Below, piece by piece: positions 1 to 8,490 of a DNA stretch of 64,000 nucleotides. The notes beneath the pieces were generated by a model, which was given only the letters and a program-made list of their open reading frames with translations, made no database searches and had not been told where the DNA came from. Origin of the DNA: Planctomycetota bacterium (lineage in GTDB: Bacteria; Planctomycetota; Phycisphaerae; Phycisphaerales; SM1A02); NCBI GenBank assembly GCA_022566535.1, contig JADFIR010000001.1:1-64000 (forward strand). Reading direction: 5' to 3'. Every line of letters begins with the position of its first letter. The stretch's first letter is position 1. Position numbers and translations under genes: made by a program.

Positions 1-472
1 GTGCCCCGGGTTGGGGCCCGAGTTCCTTGCTGCGGCCGGGCCGGGCGTCGGTGACGGCCTCTGTCAGCCAGGCCCGGCCTTCGCTGCGGATCAACCCGGC
101 CGAACGACCGAGGTCGTCAAGCACCCGTAACAGCCCGTCGTCGCCGATAACGCGAACACGTCCCGTTCGATGAGCGTGCCTGACGATCCTCACCGCCGGC
201 GCCGACTTCCCAACAACAGAGTCAACAGCCGAACTCGGCCCAATGGGACCGCGACCAACAACGTGCGTCGTCTGCGATGCGCCGGGCAGGTGCAACCCAA
301 CCGCCCACGCACATCCGATCACAACCAGCACGATGGCGAGGGTCCCCGCGGCACGACGTCGCCGATTCCGATGACGCTGCGTGCGGCGCATGGCCGCGAT
401 CAGATCATTGAGCATGGCATCGCGCCGCGCCCGCCCGGTCGCTGAGAGTTGATCGGGGCCGTTGTCAATCAT
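1..472 (-). CDS. Hypothetical membrane protein downstream of ECF sigma factor (possible anti-sigma), partial at window edge
   Basis: Reverse-strand reading frame from ATG at 472-470 (MIDNGPDQLSATGRARRDAMLNDLIAAMRRTQRHRNRRRRAAGTLAIVLVVIGCAWAVGL...) open to the window edge; one TM segment; overlaps the sigma stop codon. Confidence 0.6.
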   Translation of the reverse strand, partial: MIDNGPDQLSATGRARRDAMLNDLIAAMRRTQRHRNRRRRAAGTLAIVLVVIGCAWAVGLHLPGASQTTHVVGRGPIGPSSAVDSVVGKSAPAVRIVRHAHRTGRVRVIGDDGLLRVLDDLGRSAGLIRSEGRAWLTEAVTDARPGRSKELGPQPGA

Positions 473-1085
473 CGATTTGCTCCTTCGCTCGACGGCGCAG
501 GGTGCGCTGCAGCCGTCTGAGCCGGCCGTCCACCGCTCCCGGCTTCAAGCCCAACACGTTGCCGATTTGCTGCAAGGTCCATCCGAAGCGGTGCCGCATC
601 AACAACAGCTGCACGCTGCGGTCATCCATCGATTCCAGTTGCTGGTGGAGCCAGCGCAGCCGACGGCCCAAATCGTCTGTGCAATGCGCCGGCGGCCCCG
701 GACTCAATCGGCCAGCGGCCGCCCGCCGCTCGCGCGCCCGGCGCCTGGCTTCCTGTCGTAACCGGTCATACGCACACGATGCAACGAGAACGCACAGCCA
801 GCGCCGCAGATCTCCGGCGGTATTCATCGGCTTCAGTGAACGGATCACGCGCAGCATGGCGTCCTGAACAACATCGAGACAGAACGCCTCGTCGCGACCG
901 GTGGCTCGTCGTGCCTCGGCGTACATCGAGTCGAACCACGCGCGGTAGAACCGCGCAAACGCCTCGGTGTCACCCGAGGCGACGGCCGATGTCAGGGCTC
1001 TGACCTCTGCCTGCACGCGCGCCCTCGGCTGGGATGCAAATCCATCGAACCAGTCAATCGTTTGGGCGTTCGCGTTGGAGCTCAC
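465..1085 (-). CDS. ECF-type RNA polymerase sigma factor
   Basis: 206 aa; sigma-70 region 2 (FCLDVVQDAMLRVIRSLKPM) and region 4 HTH (LLLMRHRFGWTLQQIGNVLGLKPGAVDGRLRRLQRTLRR). Confidence 0.85.
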   Translation of the reverse strand: MSSNANAQTIDWFDGFASQPRARVQAEVRALTSAVASGDTEAFARFYRAWFDSMYAEARRATGRDEAFCLDVVQDAMLRVIRSLKPMNTAGDLRRWLCVLVASCAYDRLRQEARRRARERRAAAGRLSPGPPAHCTDDLGRRLRWLHQQLESMDDRSVQLLLMRHRFGWTLQQIGNVLGLKPGAVDGRLRRLQRTLRRRAKEQIDD

Positions 1086-1998
1086 GTTGCGCTCGCTCCT
1101 TTTCCAACTCCAGTCTCATTCGCGTCTCGCCGAGCTCAGTCGTCACCGCCGCCAACTGGCTCTCCTTGCTTTCAACGATACGCTGAAGGTCGGCCACTCG
1201 CCATTCCAGGGCCTCCACCTTTTGTTGCAGCGTGGCGACCAAAGCCTGCGCCTGCCGTTGCGAGGTCTCCGCCGCCCCCAGCCGGGCCAGGGCTTCTCCG
1301 CGCTTTGCGTCCAGGTGGCTCAGCAGGACCGACTCGTTCAATCGTTTAAGCACTTCGTTGATGACTTCCAACTGCTCCTGATCGCCGTGGGCGATCAGCA
1401 GACCCGTGTCCTCGTGGAACCGGATGTCCATCTCCGTCTTCGAGCCGACGACCTCCAACGCCATCTCGACGGCAGCGAGTACGGCTTCACTAGTGATGCC
1501 ATTCGTGAGAAGATTGGACACGGTCCAAACCTGAGTGGGGCTTGCGGCCGCTCGTCCGACGACCCGAGCCAAGACCTGATACGTTTGCCGCTCGGCCGGG
1601 TCGTACATGGGCATGTGCCTGACCAGGAGCGTGACCGTACGGCTCGGCCGCTCATGGCCCCTACCGTCCAGCAGGTCGATGGCCCCCGCTACCGTCACCT
1701 GTGTCAGCGTGACCGGAGGCATTGGAATCTCCGACGCTTCAGGGGCGACGACGATGTTCGTCTCACCGGCGGCCCGGCGAATGCTGGCGACGTAGTCCAT
1801 CGCGCTCCCCCCGGAGAACTCCAGGGAGATGAGCGCAAGCGGCTCGTCCTGGGGCCCCTCGATCGCCGCGGCCGGCGGCGCGGTCGTGAGCATGATCGGG
1901 ATGACCAAGGCGCGTACCCACGGCGAAGTCATTGTCCACAACGGTTTCATCAGCTTCATCTCCATGTCAAGGGCAGATGTCAAGCCCTCCGTGATCAA
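1054..1998 (-). CDS. Secreted/periplasmic protein with STN (secretin N-terminal)-like region and C-terminal coiled coil
   Basis: Signal-like N-terminus, IVVAPEASEIPMPPVTLTQVTVAGAIDLL STN-like pattern, long heptad-rich tail; overlaps the sigma gene start. Confidence 0.55.
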   Translation of the reverse strand: MITEGLTSALDMEMKLMKPLWTMTSPWVRALVIPIMLTTAPPAAAIEGPQDEPLALISLEFSGGSAMDYVASIRRAAGETNIVVAPEASEIPMPPVTLTQVTVAGAIDLLDGRGHERPSRTVTLLVRHMPMYDPAERQTYQVLARVVGRAAASPTQVWTVSNLLTNGITSEAVLAAVEMALEVVGSKTEMDIRFHEDTGLLIAHGDQEQLEVINEVLKRLNESVLLSHLDAKRGEALARLGAAETSQRQAQALVATLQQKVEALEWRVADLQRIVESKESQLAAVTTELGETRMRLELEKERAQRELQRERPND

Positions 1999-2200
1999 AC
2001 GACGCTCGGCCGGCGATTTCGCGCTGCGGCTGACAACTTCTGTAAGATCTTTCGGTGAGGCCGCGGGGAAAGGTGGTGTAAGGGCGTCCGTATCGCGCGG
2101 ACTGACCGCGCGGGGCGGATCGGTCTGTGCGGGCTGGGTAATTCGACGGCACCCGAGTCACCCAGCCCGGCGGTGGGGCATCGGGGCATGCGGATTTTCG

Positions 2201-2228
2201 TTGACGCGGGCGAATGACCGCGTAGAGT
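2201..2228 (+). promoter_or_regulatory. Candidate sigma70-like promoter for the cytochrome gene
   Basis: TTGACG (2201-2206), 16-nt spacer, TAGAGT (2223-2228). Confidence 0.35.
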
Positions 2229-2380
2229 GGATTGTGCGCTGGTTTCGGTGGCTTGTGTGCTCGGTGCCCCACGCAAGGTGAGTTTCGGCCATAGGATTAC
2301 CGGCAACGCTGAGCGGTCGAACCATGCGGCGGATGAAACCACTCCGCGTGTCGAGCCGGACCCTCAGGAGGAGTTGATTG

Positions 2381-4357
2381 ATGCAGTTGGGCCGCAAGAG
2401 CCATTGCCGGGCGATATTGATGACAGCGGCTGGGATCATGGCCGCGTTGGCGGTTGGGCCGGGGCGGACGGTATCAGGGTTCCGCGACGCCGGTCCGCCG
2501 GGCCTTCCCATCGGCACCACCCTCGAGGATTTCTTTATGCCGGGCACGCAGCCGGATCCGAGCGGCGCGGAGCTGACGCCGATCGTCTCTGTCTTTGATT
2601 GCCTTCTCTGCCACGCCGATTTCGACGATGCCGATCCGCCGCTGCCTTTGGATGCAGAACCCTATCGCACCTGGAGCGGCAGCATGATGGCCCAGGCCAC
2701 CCGCGACCCCGTATTCTGGGCCGCGCTCACCGTCGCCAATCAGGACGCGGACTTCGGCGGCGACCTCTGCCTGCGATGCCATACCCCGGCTGGCTGGTTG
2801 GCCGGTCGCTCGACGCCCACCGACGGATTGGACCTCGTGCACTTCACCGCCGACTTCGAGGGCGTCACCTGCAACTTCTGCCATCGGATGGTCAATCCGA
2901 TGTACATCAGGGGTGAGAGTCCCGTTGAGGATTGGCAGATCCTGGACGACCTGGACATCGAAGGTCTCGTTCCCGAACAGCCGGGCAGCGGGCGGTATGT
3001 CGTTGATCCGCAGGATCGCCGCAGAGGCCCATACGACCTGGGAGATTCTTTCCCGTTTCATTTCTGGCTGCAGTCGCCGTTCCATCAGGAGTCGGCGCTG
3101 TGTGCGACGTGTCATGACGTCAGCAACCCTGTGTATACCCGCCAAGGCGACGGTAGTTACGTGCAGAACGATCTGGATGCCCCGCATCCCACGATGGACA
3201 AGTACGACATGTTCCCCATCGAGCGTACCTTCGGGGAGTGGGCCGAAAGCCAGTTCGCCAATGGTGGCGTCGTGTTTCCCGACGGGCGCTTCGGCGGCGC
3301 ACTGCCTGATGACATTCCGATCGAGAGCTGTCAGGACTGTCACATGCCGGATCAGGTGTCGCCGGGCTGCCGCGTGCCGGAGTTTGACGATCACCCGGAC
3401 ATGGCGGCCCACTTCTTCAACGGCGGTAACACGTGGGTGATCAAGGCGGTCAACACGCTCTATACCGACGGTGACGGCGGACTCAACGACCCCGTGTTCC
3501 TCGATGAGCCGACCGGCCTGACGCAACAAATCATCGATGAGTCAATTGCCCGGGCGGTCCAGATGTTGCGCGACGCTTCTGACCTGGAGCTGTCCCAAGA
3601 AGGCAATCTGCTCAATGTTCGCGTTATCAACTTCTCCGGCCATAAGCTGCCCACCGGGTATCACGAAGGCCGGCGGATGTGGATCAACGTCATGTTCCTC
3701 GACGAAGCCGCCCAGGTGGTGCTCGAACACGGCGCGTATGACTTTGGCACGGCCGAGCTGACCGCCGGAGACACTAAGGTGTACCAGGCGAAGTTCGGAC
3801 TTGATGCCGCAGCGGCGGCGAAGACGGGTCTGCCACAAGGGCAGTCGTTCCACTTCCTCCTCAATAATGTCATCCTGTTCGATAACCGCATCCCGCCGAT
3901 CGGCTTCACCAATGCCGGCTTTGAGGCGGTCCAGGCGGAGCCGGTGGACTACACCTATGCCGACGGCCAGCACTGGGATGACACCGAGTATCGCATCCCC
4001 CCCGGCGCGACGCAGGCGCTGGTCACGGTGTACTACCAACTCACCTCCAAGGTCTACATTGAGTTTCTGCGGGACGAGAACACGACGGATAATCGCGGGC
4101 AGATCGCCTACAACCAATGGGTGCTTCACGGCAAGAGCGCCCCGGTGGATATGGATTCAGCGTTGATTGACCTGGTGCCGAGCATCCCCGGCGACCTGGA
4201 CGGCGACGGCGATGTGGACATCTTCGATCTGTTGATTCTGATCAGCAATTGGGGCCGCTGCGCTGAGCCCTGCCCACCGGCCTGCTTCGCCGATCTCGAC
4301 GCCGACTGCACCGTGGGCATCCTCGACCTGCTTGCCTTGTTAGCCAACTGGGGGTAG
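2381..4357 (+). CDS. Secreted multihaem c-type cytochrome with dockerin-like C-terminus
   Basis: Five CxxCH motifs (CLLCH, CLRCH, CNFCH, CATCH, CQDCH) and C-terminal GDLDGDGDVDIFDLLILISNWG...ADLDADCTVGILDLLALLANWG; AGGAGG upstream of ATG 2381. Confidence 0.8.
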   Translation: MQLGRKSHCRAILMTAAGIMAALAVGPGRTVSGFRDAGPPGLPIGTTLEDFFMPGTQPDPSGAELTPIVSVFDCLLCHADFDDADPPLPLDAEPYRTWSGSMMAQATRDPVFWAALTVANQDADFGGDLCLRCHTPAGWLAGRSTPTDGLDLVHFTADFEGVTCNFCHRMVNPMYIRGESPVEDWQILDDLDIEGLVPEQPGSGRYVVDPQDRRRGPYDLGDSFPFHFWLQSPFHQESALCATCHDVSNPVYTRQGDGSYVQNDLDAPHPTMDKYDMFPIERTFGEWAESQFANGGVVFPDGRFGGALPDDIPIESCQDCHMPDQVSPGCRVPEFDDHPDMAAHFFNGGNTWVIKAVNTLYTDGDGGLNDPVFLDEPTGLTQQIIDESIARAVQMLRDASDLELSQEGNLLNVRVINFSGHKLPTGYHEGRRMWINVMFLDEAAQVVLEHGAYDFGTAELTAGDTKVYQAKFGLDAAAAAKTGLPQGQSFHFLLNNVILFDNRIPPIGFTNAGFEAVQAEPVDYTYADGQHWDDTEYRIPPGATQALVTVYYQLTSKVYIEFLRDENTTDNRGQIAYNQWVLHGKSAPVDMDSALIDLVPSIPGDLDGDGDVDIFDLLILISNWGRCAEPCPPACFADLDADCTVGILDLLALLANWG

Positions 4358-4587
4358 CCCTCTCAGTGATCAGCTCCCAGCGTTCAGCGTTCAGCGTTGA
4401 GCGAGCCGGGCTGTCCCTCAAAGCCGCCCTGTCCCCACCCCGGGCTCCGCCCCGCCCGGGCGGCGTAATCTGCCCTTTCTCGTCATTTTTCCCTTGGAAA
4501 TCCAGCTTCTTGAGGTAGGCTGCGCACGTCGCCGGGGCCCATTTCTGACCGCCTGACCTCGGTTCACGGTGAGAAGAGAGAACAGCC

Positions 4588-5208
4588 ATGCGCTTGGGAA
4601 AGACAACGACCGGACTGATCGCTGCGGCCATCATGGCCTGGCTCGGCAATGGTCAGGCCCTGGGCGGATTTGTTGAGGAGTTCACCGACAAGGCTGAGTG
4701 GATCTCGGCGGTTGGCCGGTTCACCACCATCGACTTCACCGGCTTCCCGGATGGAACCTTCATTACGGACCAGTACGCCGACCTCGGCATCCTGTTTACC
4801 GACGGCAACGACAACATCTTTCTGAGCGATAACGCGTTTCCAAACGACGGTGCCGGGCTGTTCGGAGGTGGCTTCACACCGATCGCGGTCTCCTTCGATA
4901 CCCCCCAAGCCTGGATCGCGGTGGACTTCCCGGGGGCTGTTCAGTTTGAGCTGTTTCGGGAAGGCGAGCTCATCTACACCAGTAGCTTGTTTGGTGGCGG
5001 GGGGGTCGGCTTCTTTGCTGGGTTGGTATCTAGCGAGTTGTTCGACGCCGCCGTGATCCTCGACCCTGACGACCAGTCGGTTTTTATCGACGATCTGCAC
5101 TTCGGGGTTCCGGCGCCGGGAGCCATCGCACTGCTTGCGCTTGCGAGTCTGTTCTCTACTCGCCGCCGGCGCTCAGGTGTGACGGGCGCAGCCTCAACCG
5201 AGGATTGA
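4588..5208 (+). CDS. PEP-CTERM-like surface protein, paralogue 1 (cluster 1)
   Basis: Signal peptide, FTDKAEWISAVGRFTTIDFTGFPDGTFITDQYADLGILF core, tail VPAPGAIALLALASLFSTRRRRS. Confidence 0.85.
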   Translation: MRLGKTTTGLIAAAIMAWLGNGQALGGFVEEFTDKAEWISAVGRFTTIDFTGFPDGTFITDQYADLGILFTDGNDNIFLSDNAFPNDGAGLFGGGFTPIAVSFDTPQAWIAVDFPGAVQFELFREGELIYTSSLFGGGGVGFFAGLVSSELFDAAVILDPDDQSVFIDDLHFGVPAPGAIALLALASLFSTRRRRSGVTGAASTED

Positions 5209-5229
5209 CCAGGAGAAGAGAGAAGAGCC

Positions 5230-5820
5230 ATGCGACTGCCAAATATGCCGACCGGACTGATCGCTTCGGCGCTGCTAATAGGCTGGCCGGGGAATGGTGA
5301 GGCGCTTGGCGGATTTGTTGAGGAGTTCACCGACAAGGCTGAGTGGATCTCGGCGGTTGGCCGGTTCACCACGATCGGCTTCACCGGCTTCCCGGACGGC
5401 ACATTCATCACCGACCAGTACGCCGACCTCGGTGTCCTGTTTGTCGGTGGCAATGAGAACATCTTTCTCAACGATTTCGCGTTTCCAAATGACGGTGCCG
5501 GCCTCGACGACGGCGGGTTCACTCCCATCGCGGTTTCTTTCGATACTCCCCAGGCGTGGATCGCCGTGGACTTCCCGGGCCTGATTCAGTTTGAGCTTTT
5601 CAGTGGGGGGAACCTGATCTACACGAGCAGCGAGTTTGGCATCGGAGGTGTGGGTAAGTTCGCCGGACTTGTCTCTACCGAGCTCTTCGATCTCGCGGTC
5701 ATGAGTGACCGTTCAGGTGTGGACGTGGTCATTGATGACTTGCACTTTGGGGTGCCGGCGCCGTCAGTCCTTGCTCTGCTGGCCCTGGGAGGTCTGTACT
5801 CTGCGCGGCGCCGGGGCTGA
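5230..5820 (+). CDS. PEP-CTERM-like surface protein, paralogue 2 (cluster 1)
   Basis: Same core; tail VPAPSVLALLALGGLYSARRRG. Confidence 0.85.
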   Translation: MRLPNMPTGLIASALLIGWPGNGEALGGFVEEFTDKAEWISAVGRFTTIGFTGFPDGTFITDQYADLGVLFVGGNENIFLNDFAFPNDGAGLDDGGFTPIAVSFDTPQAWIAVDFPGLIQFELFSGGNLIYTSSEFGIGGVGKFAGLVSTELFDLAVMSDRSGVDVVIDDLHFGVPAPSVLALLALGGLYSARRRG

Positions 5821-5874
5821 CGTCTGACGGCCGCGGCCTCGACCGAGGATTAACCAGGAGAAGAGAGAAGAGCC

Positions 5875-6456
5875 ATGCGACTGGGAAAGACGATCGGATT
5901 GATGGCTGTGGCGATAATGGCCTGGCCGGGGAATCAGGTGGCCTCTGGCGGCTTTATTGAGTTCACCGACAAAGAGGAATGGATCGCGGCGGTGGGTCGG
6001 TTCACCACAATCGACTTCACTGGCTTCCCGGATGGAACCTTCATTACGGACCAGTACGCCGACCTCGGCATCCTCTTTGTCGGCGGAAATGAGCACATCT
6101 TTCTGAACCAGGGCTTCATCAACGATGGGGCCGGGCTAAACAGTGGCTTTTTTACCGATATTGTGATGGAATTTGGGACGCCGCAGGCCTGGATCGCTGT
6201 GGACTTCCCGGGCTTGATTCAGTTTGAGCTTTTCAGTGCTGGGGAGCTCATCTACACGAGCAGCGAGTTTGGCATCGGAGGTGTGGGCAACTTCGCAGGG
6301 CTTGTCGCCACCGACCCCTTCGATATGGCAGTTATCCTCGACCCGACGGGCGGAACTGCCAACGTCGATGATCTCCATTTCGGTGTGCCGTCGCCCGGAG
6401 CCATCGCACTGCTTGCGCTCGGGGGGCTATTCTCTACTCGCCGCCGGCGCTCTTAG
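5875..6456 (+). CDS. PEP-CTERM-like surface protein, paralogue 3 (cluster 1)
   Basis: Same core; tail VPSPGAIALLALGGLFSTRRRRS. Confidence 0.85.
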   Translation: MRLGKTIGLMAVAIMAWPGNQVASGGFIEFTDKEEWIAAVGRFTTIDFTGFPDGTFITDQYADLGILFVGGNEHIFLNQGFINDGAGLNSGFFTDIVMEFGTPQAWIAVDFPGLIQFELFSAGELIYTSSEFGIGGVGNFAGLVATDPFDMAVILDPTGGTANVDDLHFGVPSPGAIALLALGGLFSTRRRRS

Positions 6457-6529
6457 CAAATGTTCGTATTCTCGGAGGGGATGGAAGGTCTAATCGTTAG
6501 CAGAAACCGTTTCTTACAGGAGGATCGCG

Positions 6530-6637
6530 ATGAAGGCTTTCAGTTTCAGCTTCATTCTCCCGTCTCTCGCTGCTGCGACGCTGACTGTTTCCATAGTTGG
6601 CATCGCCACGGCTCAGACCTGTGGGCTTGAGAAGTGA
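6530..6637 (+). pseudogene. Truncated signal-peptide ORF (35 aa)
   Basis: MKAFSFSFILPSLAAATLTVSIVGIATAQTCGLEK* with AGGAGG-type RBS; runs into the leader of paralogue 4. Confidence 0.5.
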
Positions 6638-6645
6638 GAACAGCC

Positions 6646-7230
6646 ATGCGAGTGCGTATGACGATCGGGTTGATGGCTGTGGCGGTCATGGCCTGGCCGG
6701 GGAATGGCGAGGCCCTCGGTGGATTTGTTGAGGAGTTCACCGACAAGGATGAGTGGATCGCGGCGGTGGGTCGGTTCACCACGATCGGTTTCACTGGCTT
6801 CCCGAACGGGACATTCATCACCGACCAGTACGCCGAGCTGGGCATCCTGTTCACGGACGGCAACGACAGCATCTCCCCGTTTGACCCGATTACGTACCCC
6901 AATGACGGCTGGGGCCTGGACGGCAACGGCAACATCTCCGTTGCGTTCGACAGCCCCCAGGCGTGGATCGGCGTGGACCATCCAGGCTTCCTCAGCATTG
7001 AGTTGTATAGCGAGGGACGCCTTTTCTACACGAGCAGCATCGCCGGAGGCGGCGGCGTAGGTTTCTTCCTGGGGCTGATTTCCAGCGAGTTGTTCGACGC
7101 GGCGGTGCTCATCGACCCGTTCGGCCTGGACGCCGAAATCGATGACCTCCACTTCGGCGTCCCTGCACCTGGGAGTGTTTGTCTGTTAGCCTTGGCCGGC
7201 CTGTGGCCCAGACGTCGCCGACGGGCATAA
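6646..7230 (+). CDS. PEP-CTERM-like surface protein, paralogue 4 (cluster 1, more diverged)
   Basis: Same core; tail VPAPGSVCLLALAGLWPRRRRRA. Confidence 0.85.
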   Translation: MRVRMTIGLMAVAVMAWPGNGEALGGFVEEFTDKDEWIAAVGRFTTIGFTGFPNGTFITDQYAELGILFTDGNDSISPFDPITYPNDGWGLDGNGNISVAFDSPQAWIGVDHPGFLSIELYSEGRLFYTSSIAGGGGVGFFLGLISSELFDAAVLIDPFGLDAEIDDLHFGVPAPGSVCLLALAGLWPRRRRRA

Positions 7231-7303
7231 CACTTTCTCTGTTCTGGCACGGGAGCTGAAATCGTGCTTCCTCAAATCGACTCTAAAGATAAGGAGACCT
7301 CCG

Positions 7304-7952
7304 ATGAAAGCACTCAATCGTCGATCCACTGTCACCTGTCTTGTGGGCGCGGCTTTGGCATTGCTCCCTGTCAATGCGGCCACCGGCCAGCAGACCTGCT
7401 ACAGGCTCACCGACCTGAAAGCGCTCGGGTTTGCACCCGGACCCGACGGGATATTCGGGACAGTCACCTATTTACGTCCTGGCTAAGTAGTCTATTCAAG
7501 GTGTGCTCGCCTTCGTGCGTTTGCGCTTGGCTCGGACGACGGCAGGCTTTGGCGGTCAACCCACCGGCGCCGCGTGGAGCCGTCGCCTCAAAAACGCGCG
7601 CTTCATGCCATAGCCCGCGACTCGGCCGCGGGGAAATGGTGCAATCGCATCCACTGTCCTTCAACCCCCGGCAGAGCCCGGGGCTATCGGTGGGGTTGCG
7701 GCCAATGACCAACGCCTGTCGGCCGCAATCATCACATCGCATGGAGGAGTCGAGAAAGGCGGCGAGAGCGCTCAAGGCGGCGGCGGTAGCAACCACAACG
7801 GATCGGGTGACGATCCATCGCTCACCGCGGCGCTGGCGCAAATGGGATTCGACAGCGTCGACGAATACCAGGACTGGCTGATCGACGCAAGCGATTCCGA
7901 AGCCTTCGCATGCGCGTGTGTGCTGCTGGCGCTTCTGGAGGCGCAGCCATAG
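7304..7952 (+). pseudogene. Decayed secreted-protein gene (N-terminal start and C-terminal fragment)
   Basis: MKALNRRSTVTCLVGAALALLPVNAATGQQTCYRLTDLKALGF... stops at 7486; in-frame GGESAQGGGGSNHNGSGDDPSLTAALAQMGFDSVDEYQDWLIDASDSEAFACACVLLALLEAQP* ends at 7952. Confidence 0.45.
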
Positions 7953-7997
7953 GGAAAGAGGAAGCGATGAGCGATGAGTGATGAGTGATGCGCCAAG

Positions 7998-8025
7998 GCC
8001 CAGGGAACGCATTCCCTGGGCTTTT
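7998..8025 (+). terminator. Intrinsic terminator
   Basis: GCCCAGGGAA-CGCA-TTCCCTGGGC followed by TTTT. Confidence 0.75.
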
Positions 8026-8153
8026 CATGTGAGCGTGCGGTGGTTTCGAACGCTTGTGCGGCAGCGACGCGTTGGGCGCCTCACAACGTCGCCGGGCTGG
8101 ACCAAATTGCCCGGTACTCAACTACGCGTCGCATGTGTGCCGATACAGAACAC

Positions 8154-8468
8154 ATGCCTGCAAACGTCGAGTCGATCCTGAAGCTGGAGGTTCCCCTGAT
8201 CGTTCAGATCGCCCAGCGCTCGATGCCCGTCAAGGAGGTGTTGTCGGTGATTCCGGGATCGATCATCGAGCTGCCCAAGCCGGCCGACGGTGATCTGGAG
8301 ATTCTCGTCAACAACAAGCAGATCGGCACCGGCACAGCCGTGAAGGTCGGCGAGAATTTCGGGGTGCGGGTTTCATACCTCGGCGATCTGACCCAGCGGA
8401 TCGCCGCCTTGGGCGATGAATCTGAATCACCCGGCGGCTCAGCCGGCGCCGGCGAAGCGGCGGAATAG
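8154..8468 (+). CDS. FliN/YscQ (SpoA-domain)-like protein
   Basis: 104 aa; LEVPLIVQIAQRSMPVKEVLSVIPGSIIELPKPADGDLEILVNNKQIGTGTAVKVGENFGVRVSYLGDL. Confidence 0.75.
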   Translation: MPANVESILKLEVPLIVQIAQRSMPVKEVLSVIPGSIIELPKPADGDLEILVNNKQIGTGTAVKVGENFGVRVSYLGDLTQRIAALGDESESPGGSAGAGEAAE

Positions 8469-8490
8469 CCCGCCGGGGATCGGTCGCCCG

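Noticed and set aside
967-2058. 363-aa plus-strand ORF
   Set aside because: Antisense to the STN-like gene with no domain pattern
7464-8012. 182-aa minus-strand ORF
   Set aside because: The plus strand shows a coherent C-terminal fragment here (MGFDSVDEYQDWLIDASD); the minus frame has low-complexity features
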